Shown here piece after piece: positions 1-7,153 of a stretch of 10,310 nucleotides of DNA. The notes beneath the pieces are model-generated. The model worked only from the letters and a program-made list of their open reading frames with translations. It was not told where the DNA came from and did no database searches. The position numbers and the translations under genes are program-made. The stretch is from Planctomycetota bacterium (GTDB lineage Bacteria > Planctomycetota > Planctomycetia > Planctomycetales > Planctomycetaceae), in contig JAADHY010000064.1 of NCBI GenBank assembly GCA_013151585.1, positions 1-10,310 on the forward strand, written 5' to 3'. Positions within the stretch are counted from its first letter, which is position 1. Each line of letters starts with the position of its first letter.

Positions 1-545
1 CGCGCATTCGCGCGTCTGCCCCCACCGCCAACGGCATGAGACAAGCGGCGCAACCGGATCCACTCCTTCACGGAAATAAAACCGCCTCGATTCAGACCCT
101 GGTACTGCGCCGGGCTGATCAACCCGGAACTTCCATCCGCATAACCGACGGCATGTGCTGGAGTTCTTCGGAAAAGGTTCCAGAGCGAGGGCTGTGGGAC
201 GTTGTCGAATTCCGTATCGCATATGATAACCACGACATGGCGACCCGCGGGAAATTCTTCGTCGGGACTCATGACGGAATACTCGGCGCACTGGCTCATA
301 GAATCGAACAATCGCGCCAACTGCTTCCACATAAGATCTGCAGTGAGCTGATTTGGAGTCGGATTTACGCCGTGTGCCGGCTTGTGCCGGTCCATGCGTA
401 CCAGCAGATAGAGCGGAAACGCTCGGCACACATGCAACGCCGCCGAATTGCCACCGCAGTTGCTTGATTGTGCTGAGGTCATGAACAGTGGGCCAATAGC
501 TATCAAGGTCAAAGAAACGATCACCCACGAATGACGTATTCTCAT
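1..545 (-). CDS. Secreted protein of unknown function, 3' end cut by window edge
   Basis: I do not recognise the family. Reading the minus strand from an ATG at 545 gives 181 codons without a stop, running off the left edge. Every TAA, TAG and TGA of the minus strand in this stretch falls in one other phase, which is strong support for a coding frame. Residues 1-27 form a signal peptide: basic start MRIRHSW, hydrophobic core to about residue 21, and a likely cut after TSA (24-26). The mature part has Cys at 30, 40, 86 and 109 and a segment ending AHAVGYADGSSGLIS (130-144). That segment loosely resembles the 'ADG' strand seen in secreted planctomycete proteins with an H-x-DG-type ending, but this is only a resemblance. 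The Shine-Dalgarno is weak (GAGG, 11 nt upstream, at 557-560, inside a GAGGATCCTC palindrome). The plus-strand frame at 36-467 is its antisense shadow. The gene lies 308 bp downstream of the glycosidase-like gene on the same strand. Confidence 0.7.
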   Translation of the reverse strand, partial: MRIRHSWVIVSLTLIAIGPLFMTSAQSSNCGGNSAALHVCRAFPLYLLVRMDRHKPAHGVNPTPNQLTADLMWKQLARLFDSMSQCAEYSVMSPDEEFPAGRHVVVIICDTEFDNVPQPSLWNLFRRTPAHAVGYADGSSGLISPAQYQGLNRGGFISVKEWIRLRRLSHAVGGGGRRANA

Positions 546-853
546 GACCGGAGGATCCTCTTTGGACGTGAAAAGCCATAATGGCGACGGCACTGCCTGT
601 AAGGGTAAGCCTCATTGGCGCCGGCCCGACGCGTGGAACCGGCTCACGACTGCAGCCAGTGAGGCCACTGAAATTGGGAGACACAGCCGCGAATCTCCTG
701 TGGCAGACCTCCCTTTTTCGCTCCGGCTCGCCAATCGCGTGAAGACAAACTAACGGGCGCTGTCAGTCGGCTCGACGGCCTCAAGTCATGCGTGCCGCCC
801 ACTCGCTGTTCCTGTCCCTCGAGCATTCCGGATGCACCCATGACAAATCCCGC
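546..853. other. Intergenic gap, no convincing gene
   Basis: Gap of 308 bp between the stop of the glycosidase-like gene and the start of the left-edge secreted-protein gene. Short open frames exist on both strands (plus 544-753, minus 644-841), but neither has a credible ribosome binding site or a recognisable protein. The only repeat seen is a short inverted repeat, CAGTG-AGGC-CACTG at 657-670, without a T-run. The promoter of the left-edge gene presumably lies here, but I could not identify one. Confidence 0.5.
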
Positions 854-2830
854 CTAACGCCAATTCACGACAGCGATCTCGTACGTCTTGACTTGTGGCA
901 CGACAAAACAGACTCGGTCGCCGTCCTGATCAAACGAAATCCGGATGTCGGCGGAGTGTTCGGGACTGGCCAGGACGATCGACCGAACAGCGCGGCCCCT
1001 GGCAGTCCGTACGCAGACCTCAACGTTCTCAGCCGGTCGGTCGGTCCGGTAATTCACCAGATGCACCAGCCGGCGGCCCGGTTGTTCCGTCAGCTCGGCA
1101 CACAGCCCGTCCGGTCCGTCGACGCGCAGCGACAGTCCGCCGTCGCGTGCTCGCTCAAGGGCTGCTATGGGATCGCCATCGGCCTCCACATGAACCACCC
1201 GCTCCTTGGGCAGGTCGTCCAGGGCCGGCTGCTGTCGAGGCTGCATCCACTGGTTGTGCGTGGCCAACGGGCCGAAGACACACAACCGCCCGCCCTGCCG
1301 GACAAACCGTTTGATCTGCTCCGCCTGCCGATCCGACATCGCCACACAACCGGCCAGGACCAACACCGTAGGCGGCCGAAGGTCGGCCAGTTGATGATCG
1401 TGGATGATCTGAAAACACACGCGGTTCCGAATCAACGCTTCTTCCACGCGCGATGTGATTCTCGCGAAACGCGGTCCGCCAAACACCTGAGACGAAAAGC
1501 TCCGCAGGACGGCCACATCGGCGACGACGCGGGCTTCTCGGAGCAATTCGCGCCGCTGTCGGAAGAAGCGGATGAACGGTCTCAGCTCATCGGCCACCGG
1601 CTCGCGCGAACCCGGTCGCTTCACGATCCGACCGTATTCGAACCAGCAGATCGCTCCCAGGCAGTCCAAATTGAACGCCATCGACTCGGCCATGGCCAGC
1701 GGCGTTGTCGTGTAGCAGAAGGCCATGTTGTTCATCGACCGAGCGACTTTGTACGTTCGGATGTGCGAGCGCAAGGTCCCGTTGGAAAAGCCGGGCTGGC
1801 GGCCTTCATCCCAAAACGCCTCGCCGCCTTGAAGCAATCGGCCGTGATCCCGCGGCGGACGAATCCACGGGCCAACGCCACCGGGATTGCATTCAATCAA
1901 CACATCGGGCCTCAGACTGCGGGCGTACCGGCTCATTGCGTAGTACGACTCGGCCAGCGACCGACAACGAAAGTCATCCCAGGCGTAACGGAGCAGAGGA
2001 GCGGCATCGGAGCCGGGTGGCTGGGCCGACGTCAAGTCGTCAATGCCGATTTCGCGCAGTTGCTCTGACGAAAACGTACGGCCGAGGTAACGACGAAATC
2101 GCTGCACCGAGTTGGCATCCCACCCGGGTCCGACCGTGTAATTGTCGAAGTGCACCAGGTCCGTTTGGATCTCCTCCACCGCGAACCGCACGATGCGCCG
2201 GTAAAAGGCTTGAGCGTCCGGATGGTTGCGGTTCCAATAGTACCGGTAGGTGGCCCGGCCGTAGCGAACAGGACGGCCTTCGGCATCCCGCACGACCCAC
2301 TGTTCGGCCTCCGGCATCTCCTTGAAGAACAATTCCCAGATGAACGCGCCGCTGTAAACGTAAACGCCCACATGCAGCCCTTGGTCATGGCAAAGCTTGG
2401 AAAAGCGGACGGCGTCCCGCATGCTTTCCCGCTCCGCCTGCAACCCCGCTCCTTTGTAGCAGTGCATCATCACGAAGTTGACGCCCAACCGTTTGAGCTG
2501 CTCCACCATTTCCGGACTGTGCTCGCGCCGGTAGGCCTCACGTTGTTCCGCCGACGGCGTGTAGCCTGGGCTGCCATCTCGCCGGACGCGGAACAGAAGC
2601 GGTTCCCAGCTTCCGGCCATGATGATGCCGTCACGCCGCAGCCATTCGGGCCGTCTGTCGAGGGGCAACGTCAGCGGCAAGTCGTTGGAAGTGACGGCCG
2701 GTGCCGGTTTCCGCGTCGCAGTGACCAGGTTGTTTTGGGCATCGGACCGTCGCTGCCAAAGAACAGTTGCGGCCACCAAAACAACGACCGCCGTTCCCAA
2801 CCGCTCCCAGCGCTGTCGAGCATACCGCAT
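854..2830 (-). CDS. Glycosidase-like TIM-barrel protein with GATase-like (GH42 middle-type) domain
   Basis: Predicted protein of 658 residues. The start at 2830 is chosen because GGAG lies 8 nt upstream (2839-2842) and the next residues form a basic n-region (MRYARQRWER) plus a hydrophobic stretch at 11-25, a signal peptide or membrane anchor. The open frame extends 113 codons further upstream, but that part is Arg-rich and not protein-like. Residues about 65-400 read like a glycoside-hydrolase-type (beta/alpha)8 barrel: strands GVNFVMMHCY (116-125), GLHVGVYVYSG (151-161), DLVHFDNY (224-231) and DVLIECNPGG (309-318), then GGEAFWDEGR (335-344) and ICWFEYGR (394-401). Residues about 434-520 (VADVAVLRSF, VLVLAGC, IKRFVRQGGRLCVFGP) resemble the GATase-like domain of GH42 beta-galactosidases. 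The last 100 residues look like a beta-sandwich. Asp229, Glu313 and Glu337 are candidate active-site acids, but no family catalytic signature is certain, so substrate and activity are unknown. It lies 359 bp downstream of the PPC gene and may have its own promoter. Confidence 0.85.
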   Translation of the reverse strand: MRYARQRWERLGTAVVVLVAATVLWQRRSDAQNNLVTATRKPAPAVTSNDLPLTLPLDRRPEWLRRDGIIMAGSWEPLLFRVRRDGSPGYTPSAEQREAYRREHSPEMVEQLKRLGVNFVMMHCYKGAGLQAERESMRDAVRFSKLCHDQGLHVGVYVYSGAFIWELFFKEMPEAEQWVVRDAEGRPVRYGRATYRYYWNRNHPDAQAFYRRIVRFAVEEIQTDLVHFDNYTVGPGWDANSVQRFRRYLGRTFSSEQLREIGIDDLTSAQPPGSDAAPLLRYAWDDFRCRSLAESYYAMSRYARSLRPDVLIECNPGGVGPWIRPPRDHGRLLQGGEAFWDEGRQPGFSNGTLRSHIRTYKVARSMNNMAFCYTTTPLAMAESMAFNLDCLGAICWFEYGRIVKRPGSREPVADELRPFIRFFRQRRELLREARVVADVAVLRSFSSQVFGGPRFARITSRVEEALIRNRVCFQIIHDHQLADLRPPTVLVLAGCVAMSDRQAEQIKRFVRQGGRLCVFGPLATHNQWMQPRQQPALDDLPKERVVHVEADGDPIAALERARDGGLSLRVDGPDGLCAELTEQPGRRLVHLVNYRTDRPAENVEVCVRTARGRAVRSIVLASPEHSADIRISFDQDGDRVCFVVPQVKTYEIAVVNWR

Positions 2831-2838
2831 CGGTTCAT

Positions 2839-2842
2839 CTCC
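2839..2842 (-). promoter_or_regulatory. Shine-Dalgarno deciding the start of the glycosidase-like gene
   Basis: GGAG on the minus strand, 8 nt before the ATG at 2830. It sets the start well inside a longer open frame that reaches 3169. The sequence after the chosen ATG encodes a signal or anchor sequence, which agrees. An ATG closer to this motif (2838) is in a different frame. Confidence 0.6.
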
Positions 2843-2941
2843 GGAATCGTCCCGCGGGCTTTGTACAGTCCCGGCTCCTGACACGCGGCCCGGCCCAATT
2901 CCTGATGACGAGGGCACGCGAACCGAAAACTGCTGCGGGCT

Positions 2942-2947
2942 ATTATG
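2942..2947 (-). promoter_or_regulatory. Candidate -10 element upstream of the glycosidase-like gene
   Basis: CATAAT on the minus strand is one base from the sigma-70 -10 consensus TATAAT and is the most AT-rich spot in this gap. It is about 110 nt upstream of the start at 2830. No good -35 lies 16-18 nt further upstream; only a poor TTCCGC-like match is seen. This is a weak call. Confidence 0.25.
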
Positions 2948-3054
2948 CTCTGATGAGCGGCTTGAGCGGAAGACATCCGGCGAAATCGGCGTGTGACGCG
3001 TGTCGGACAACGGGTGGCTGACGGCGGGCGCAGTGAGCCCCCGGGCGATTCCGC

Positions 3055-3075
3055 GGCCTGAACGGCGCGCAGGCC
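3055..3075. repeat. GC-rich inverted repeat downstream of the PPC gene
   Basis: GGCCTG and CAGGCC arms of 6 bp around a 9-nt loop (plus strand 3055-3060 and 3070-3075). It is about 115 nt after the stop codon of the PPC gene. There is no T-run after it on the minus strand, so it is not a standard intrinsic terminator. It could stabilise the 3' end of the operon transcript or be chance in GC-rich DNA. Confidence 0.3.
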
Positions 3076-3189
3076 TTCGGCTTCGCAATGAAACGAATCG
3101 AGGGCGTGTCCTCCTGGCACTGCCGAATCGGATCTTCCGCGCGTCGTACTCGCATTGAGCACAGCACAAGCGGGGGCGCTTGGACTACG

Positions 3190-5673
3190 TCAGGGAGCCA
3201 CGACTTGGAACGGGATCGCCGGGAGCGTCGCCACAGGAATGCGGCGTTTGCGGCGAGCGGCGGTACCGGCCGGTCCGATCGTGCGTTCGATGTACGCCTC
3301 AACCAGCAAGTTTCCTTTCAGATCGGCTGCGACCTTCTTTGCATCTGCGCTGAGCAGTAACGAAATCTCAAAGGGGCCGAATTGGACGTCTTTCAGCGTG
3401 ACGCCGTCGGGCGGATCGAGCAGTTCGAGCTTCATTTGAGCTTGAGCCATTCGAGAGGCTCCGGGCAAAAAGATACGAACCGCCGCAGTGCTGCCTGCCG
3501 GCAGTCGAATCGGCTTTTCACCCAGGACCCGAGCGGGGGGACCGAACCGCCCGCGTCCGTTCACGGCCACTAACCACTCTTCGGCCGGTACCAGATGCCG
3601 ATAAATGAAGGCTTGCATCATGTCTTCGGCCGGAACAGCCTGGTGTCGCACTTCGCGTCCGTTGATCATCGCCCATCCCTCCAAACTCAGACGGAACAAG
3701 TCCTGATTCACGCGGGCCGGCACGGCCAGCGTCAGCCGCACGCGGTCTTGACCGGCGGGAATCCAGCCGCCACTGAGCGTGAAGCCTGGGGGAGCGTCTT
3801 TGAGCTGCAAGGTAATTTCGCCCTCGAAGCCGTCCCGCCGAAGCGCGTAGACGGTGATCGGGACGGACAGTCCCGGCCGTACATTCAGGTTCGACGGCAC
3901 GACGCGCAGCTCAAAGTCGGGCTGTGGGGAACTGATTCGAAGGCGGTACGCGCATTCCGGACCGCCCTGATTTTGTGTGTCGCCGACCAGAACGTAGTAA
4001 ACGCCGTCCGCGGGCAACACCGCGTTGATCAGCGAATCAGCATGGTGCGTCGTCAGTCCGGCGCCTTTGTCTTCGTGGTCGTCGTTGCTGGCGATCATAT
4101 GACCTTCGGCATCAATGAGCTTCAAGACCGAGTCGACAGGTGAGTGGAGTCGACGAGCGTAAACTTCCGCGATCACCCGTTGACCGGCTCGTCCCTCGAA
4201 TTGAAACACATCCCGGTCGCCGGGCCGATCGATGCGGCCATTGACGATGATCGGTAACTCGACCGGCTGAGCGCCGCTTCGCGGCCCCGTAACGCTCACC
4301 GTTTGTACCACGGCCGCCAGGGGAACGTTGCGATCCGCGGTGGGCGAAACGGTGCGGGTGGGATAACCATCGTTCGGCTCGCGCTCAGTACTTTCAGGCA
4401 ACGTGCCGACCGCAAACGGCACTCGGTTCGAGCGGCACAACTCACCGGCGACGGAAAGCGGCAACAAGCCAGGCGGCTTCTGAGTGGTGTCGATCGTGAG
4501 CGAATCGGTCGGGAGGTTCCATCCATTCAAGTACACGGTGGCCGTCTGTCCTTGTTGGCAACCCAGAGGGAAAATGTCGGTGATCCACGGCACTTCGCCA
4601 ACCGTGATCCGATAGACGAAATCCTCACGGCCTCGATACAAAGCGTCGCGCACTTCCAAAACGTATTGGCCATCCTCGGGCACTTCGTAAGCGAGCACCG
4701 GATCCGGCTGAAAGTGGTAGTCGTCGGCAAAGGCAATTTCCTGGCCCGTGGCGTCGTACAGGGCGACCGTGGCTTGGAACCAACCCGGAACGGCGTCAGC
4801 GAGGTACGGGATCAGCCGACGTGCTTTGACGGCGACCACCAATCGCTGTCCCTTCTTCGCCATAAATCGAAATCGGTCGATTTCACCGGGCAGAATCTGG
4901 CCATTCACGATGGCGGGCAGTGAATCGACCGGGGTTGGCGGTCGATCGACATCGTCCGCCTCTGTCCCCAATCGGTCCATTCTTCGACGGGAGACACCCC
5001 GTCGCTTGGCCTGGCGCCGTCCGAGTAATGCCAAGAGCCACGCGCGAGGCCGCTGGCTGTCCGCGACTCCTTCCTGGTATTCCGGTAACTCCCCGATTTC
5101 GAACCGCACCGGATTCGAGATGCCGGTTCGCGCTCGAAGACGCAATTCTCGCGGGCCAGGCTCCGCGTCCGGTGCGATTTGAATTCGGAGCGTTACGGTT
5201 TCGGCAATCTGCGGATTCAATTGCCGCTTCGGGTCCAATCGCTGTTGACGCGCTTCGACCAGTCCGCGCAGTTGGTCTTCGGTGATGCCTTCGTCTTTCG
5301 CGTACTTGAGAATCAATCGCGCCGCGACTTCCGGATCGAATGGGCGACGTCGAGCCCGTAACTCCTCGCGCATTCGCTCGCGCACCCGCTGCATCTTCTC
5401 ACGGAGCCGAGTCGCCTCACCGGGCCGCAGCGGCCGGTAATACTTCACGAAAGTGGCGATGACACCCTGACCCGATATGAGCGCATCGGTCACGCCATTG
5501 AGAAACTGACCACCAACCTTCACCTCGATCGTCGTCCCGCGCTGACCACCGGCCGGGTAAACATACCCGATGTGCGGCTCGCGCAGACCGGCCGGCTGCT
5601 GCGCCGAGGTAGTCGACGCGGCGGCGACCGCTGGGATTAGGAACAGGAAAACTCTTTGCCACGTGCGTTTCAT
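3190..5673 (-). CDS. Secreted PPC-domain protein with split IPT-like N-terminus
   Basis: Predicted protein of 827 residues. The start at 5673 has GGAG 7 nt upstream (5681-5684) and begins a clear Sec signal peptide: MKRTWQR, hydrophobic FLFLIPAVAAAS, likely cut after TSA (22-24). Residues 34-80 (HIGYVYPAGGQRGTTIEVKV...) match the IPT/TIG-like opening common in planctomycete PPC proteins. A highly charged helical stretch at about 83-155 interrupts it, and 158-195 (TLRIQIAPDAEPGPRELRLRAR..) completes it. After an Arg-rich linker (205-245) come two PPC (bacterial pre-peptidase C-terminal) domains, about 253-357 and 473-580. Each has the 'vNGxI..pGexDxFxF.akxGQrlvxxVxArrl' opening and the 'p.DGxYvlxVxD' ending. 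Between them lies a second IPT-like segment (WITDIFPLGCQQGQTATVYLNG). The C-terminal 250 residues look like beta-sandwich repeats. PPC domains in general are extracellular beta domains of secreted proteins; no catalytic domain is visible here. It is 50 bp downstream of the DUF1501 gene, probably in one operon. Confidence 0.9.
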   Translation of the reverse strand: MKRTWQRVFLFLIPAVAAASTTSAQQPAGLREPHIGYVYPAGGQRGTTIEVKVGGQFLNGVTDALISGQGVIATFVKYYRPLRPGEATRLREKMQRVRERMREELRARRRPFDPEVAARLILKYAKDEGITEDQLRGLVEARQQRLDPKRQLNPQIAETVTLRIQIAPDAEPGPRELRLRARTGISNPVRFEIGELPEYQEGVADSQRPRAWLLALLGRRQAKRRGVSRRRMDRLGTEADDVDRPPTPVDSLPAIVNGQILPGEIDRFRFMAKKGQRLVVAVKARRLIPYLADAVPGWFQATVALYDATGQEIAFADDYHFQPDPVLAYEVPEDGQYVLEVRDALYRGREDFVYRITVGEVPWITDIFPLGCQQGQTATVYLNGWNLPTDSLTIDTTQKPPGLLPLSVAGELCRSNRVPFAVGTLPESTEREPNDGYPTRTVSPTADRNVPLAAVVQTVSVTGPRSGAQPVELPIIVNGRIDRPGDRDVFQFEGRAGQRVIAEVYARRLHSPVDSVLKLIDAEGHMIASNDDHEDKGAGLTTHHADSLINAVLPADGVYYVLVGDTQNQGGPECAYRLRISSPQPDFELRVVPSNLNVRPGLSVPITVYALRRDGFEGEITLQLKDAPPGFTLSGGWIPAGQDRVRLTLAVPARVNQDLFRLSLEGWAMINGREVRHQAVPAEDMMQAFIYRHLVPAEEWLVAVNGRGRFGPPARVLGEKPIRLPAGSTAAVRIFLPGASRMAQAQMKLELLDPPDGVTLKDVQFGPFEISLLLSADAKKVAADLKGNLLVEAYIERTIGPAGTAARRKRRIPVATLPAIPFQVVAP

Positions 5674-5680
5674 CGCAAGA

Positions 5681-5684
5681 CTCC
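5681..5684 (-). promoter_or_regulatory. Shine-Dalgarno deciding the start of the PPC gene
   Basis: GGAG on the minus strand, 7 nt before the ATG at 5673. It places the start in the 50-bp gap after the DUF1501 stop. The longer open frame reaching 6048 would overlap the DUF1501 gene by more than 300 bp, and its extra residues are Arg/Gly-rich shadow sequence. Confidence 0.65.
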
Positions 5685-5723
5685 GACGAGGACACGATTC
5701 GTCTCGGGGCAGCCACAACCGAT

Positions 5724-7100
5724 TTACATGATTTCCGTCAGCCGACCCCCGACCGGCACGCCCGCGTCGGCCGACGGAACGACTCGCACGTCGAGTCCTT
5801 CCGGATGGGGCAGTTTGGCGTCCGGGTCGATCCCGAGCAGCTCGTACATGCTGCCGATCAGGTCCCAAGGATAGACGGGCCGGTCTTTGACCGCTTCGCC
5901 TTTCGCATCGGAAGCCCCCACGACCTGTCCGCCTCGGAAGCCACCGCCGGCGACCACCGCCGAGAAACAATAGCCCCAGTGCCCGCGGCCTCCGTTCCAC
6001 GGAGCTTCCCATTGCACTTTGGGACGCCGGCCAAACTCGCCGCTCCACCAGACAATCGTGCTATCCAGCAGGCCGCGCTGATCAAGGTCTTCCAGCAGCG
6101 TCGCAAATCCTTTGTCCAGCTCGGGCAGTTTCCTTTGCATGATCGGGAAATGCTGCTTATGCGTGTCCCAGCCTTTGTAGTTGATCGTGATGAAAGGCAC
6201 GCCCCGCTCGACCAGCCGCCGCGCCATCAAGCACGACTGTCCGAAGGTATTGCGGCCGTATTTCTCCCGAAGGGATGCCTTTTCTCCCGTCAGGTCCCAA
6301 ACTTTGCGGCCTTCGCCGAGGATCATGTCGTAGGCCTGCTCCTCACACCGGGCGAAAGCTTGCAGTTCCGGATCGCCTTTCAAGAGACGCCCCAGCGTAT
6401 TCAGACTGCGGAGCAGCTCGCGCCGATCCCGCTGACGGCGGTCGGAAATCCCTTGGGCCACGATGCCCTCAACAAGAAACGGCGTTCGAGCGGGATCACC
6501 GCCCGTCGCAAAAGGTCTGTACCGCGTGCCTAAGAACCCCGCTTCGGAGAATCGTCCTTGCGGCTCGGTCAAAACAATGTACGGTGGAATCAAACCGCGG
6601 TAGCCGGCATCGTATCCTTTGAAGAGCGATACCACTGCCCCCACACAGGGATAGACCACGCGTCCGTCCGACTGCCGCCCTGTCTGCACCAGATACGACG
6701 CCGTCTCATGGGCGTTGACTCCATGAGTCATGCTTCGGATGATCGAATACTTATCTGCCTGTTTCGCCAGCTCCGGTAACAATTGGCCGATCCGAATACC
6801 CTCAACCCTCGTGGCGATAGGCTTACTGAGTGGTCCGCAGTAGTCATAGCCAGCTTTGGGCTTCGGATCGAATGTGTCCAAGTGGCAGGGGCCACCCCAC
6901 ATCCAGATTTGAATCACCGACTTGGCCTTCGCCGGACGGTTGGCCACCGGAGCCGCCTGGCTGGGCTGACGGCCGAACAACAGGCCTGCCGCTCCCATCA
7001 AGCCGCAGCGAAGCATTGCGCGCCGCGACAGAGCGGCGGCATTCGCCTGCGACCGAACGGCCGGCTGATTCTCGACGACAAGGCAGTTCGATGTGTTCAT
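5724..7100 (-). CDS. DUF1501 family protein with Tat signal
   Basis: Predicted protein of 458 residues, the full length for DUF1501, a family with a sulfatase/alkaline-phosphatase-like fold and no settled biochemical function. The start at 7100 has GGAGG 8 nt upstream; an in-frame ATG five codons earlier (7115) has no usable ribosome binding site. A twin-arginine signal is visible: SRRAMLR at 25-31, hydrophobic CGLMGAAGLLFG at 32-43, likely cut near QAAP (48-51). This implies export in folded form. Family motifs follow in order: MWGGPCHLDTFDPK (67-80), RSMTHGVNAHETASYLVQTG (122-141), GWDTH (310-314), GEFGRRPK (354-361) and GRGHWG (371-376). The His and Asp residues of these motifs are those expected to bind metal by analogy with the sulfatase-like fold. 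The usual family form of the fourth motif is FGRTPK, so Arg at 359 replaces Thr. The gene starts 53 bp after the DUF1549/DUF1553 stop, the usual partner order in planctomycetes. Confidence 0.95.
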   Translation of the reverse strand: MNTSNCLVVENQPAVRSQANAAALSRRAMLRCGLMGAAGLLFGRQPSQAAPVANRPAKAKSVIQIWMWGGPCHLDTFDPKPKAGYDYCGPLSKPIATRVEGIRIGQLLPELAKQADKYSIIRSMTHGVNAHETASYLVQTGRQSDGRVVYPCVGAVVSLFKGYDAGYRGLIPPYIVLTEPQGRFSEAGFLGTRYRPFATGGDPARTPFLVEGIVAQGISDRRQRDRRELLRSLNTLGRLLKGDPELQAFARCEEQAYDMILGEGRKVWDLTGEKASLREKYGRNTFGQSCLMARRLVERGVPFITINYKGWDTHKQHFPIMQRKLPELDKGFATLLEDLDQRGLLDSTIVWWSGEFGRRPKVQWEAPWNGGRGHWGYCFSAVVAGGGFRGGQVVGASDAKGEAVKDRPVYPWDLIGSMYELLGIDPDAKLPHPEGLDVRVVPSADAGVPVGGRLTEIM

Positions 7101-7108
7101 TGCGTTCG

Positions 7109-7113
7109 CCTCC
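7109..7113 (-). promoter_or_regulatory. Strong Shine-Dalgarno deciding the DUF1501 start
   Basis: GGAGG on the minus strand with 8 nt to the ATG at 7100, the best ribosome binding site in the window. It lies inside the five codons that would be translated from the upstream ATG at 7115, so it argues that 7100 is the true start. Confidence 0.7.
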
Positions 7114-7153
7114 ATCTCTCACGGCGTGCCCGGCAAGGGCGTGCCATGGATCA

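Larger units (their letters stand above)
2831..3189. other. Intergenic gap between PPC gene and glycosidase-like gene
   Basis: Gap of 359 bp. Several frames are open here, including upstream extensions of the glycosidase-like frame, but their translations are dominated by Arg, Pro and Ser and show no domain. The gap holds a candidate -10 box and one GC-rich inverted repeat, listed separately. It is long enough to separate the glycosidase-like gene from the three-gene cluster as a distinct transcription unit, though readthrough cannot be excluded. Confidence 0.5.

Noticed and set aside
36..467. Plus-strand open frame of 143 codons at the left edge
   Set aside because: The minus strand here is open through the edge with a signal peptide and protein-like composition; the plus frame is its shadow.
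657..670. Inverted repeat CAGTG-AGGC-CACTG as a terminator after the glycosidase-like gene
   Set aside because: The stem is only 5 bp and no T-run follows on the minus strand.
788..2068. Plus-strand open frame of 426 codons
   Set aside because: It is wholly antisense to the glycosidase-like gene in its coding part; the translation has no domain, signal or motif, and no good ribosome binding site was seen. A shadow of GC-rich coding on the other strand.
2831..3169. N-terminal extension of the glycosidase-like frame by 113 codons
   Set aside because: The extra residues are Arg/Ser/Pro-rich without homology features, while the internal start has a Shine-Dalgarno and a signal or anchor sequence.
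5674..6048. N-terminal extension of the PPC frame by 125 codons
   Set aside because: It would overlap the DUF1501 gene on the same strand and place the obvious signal peptide internally.
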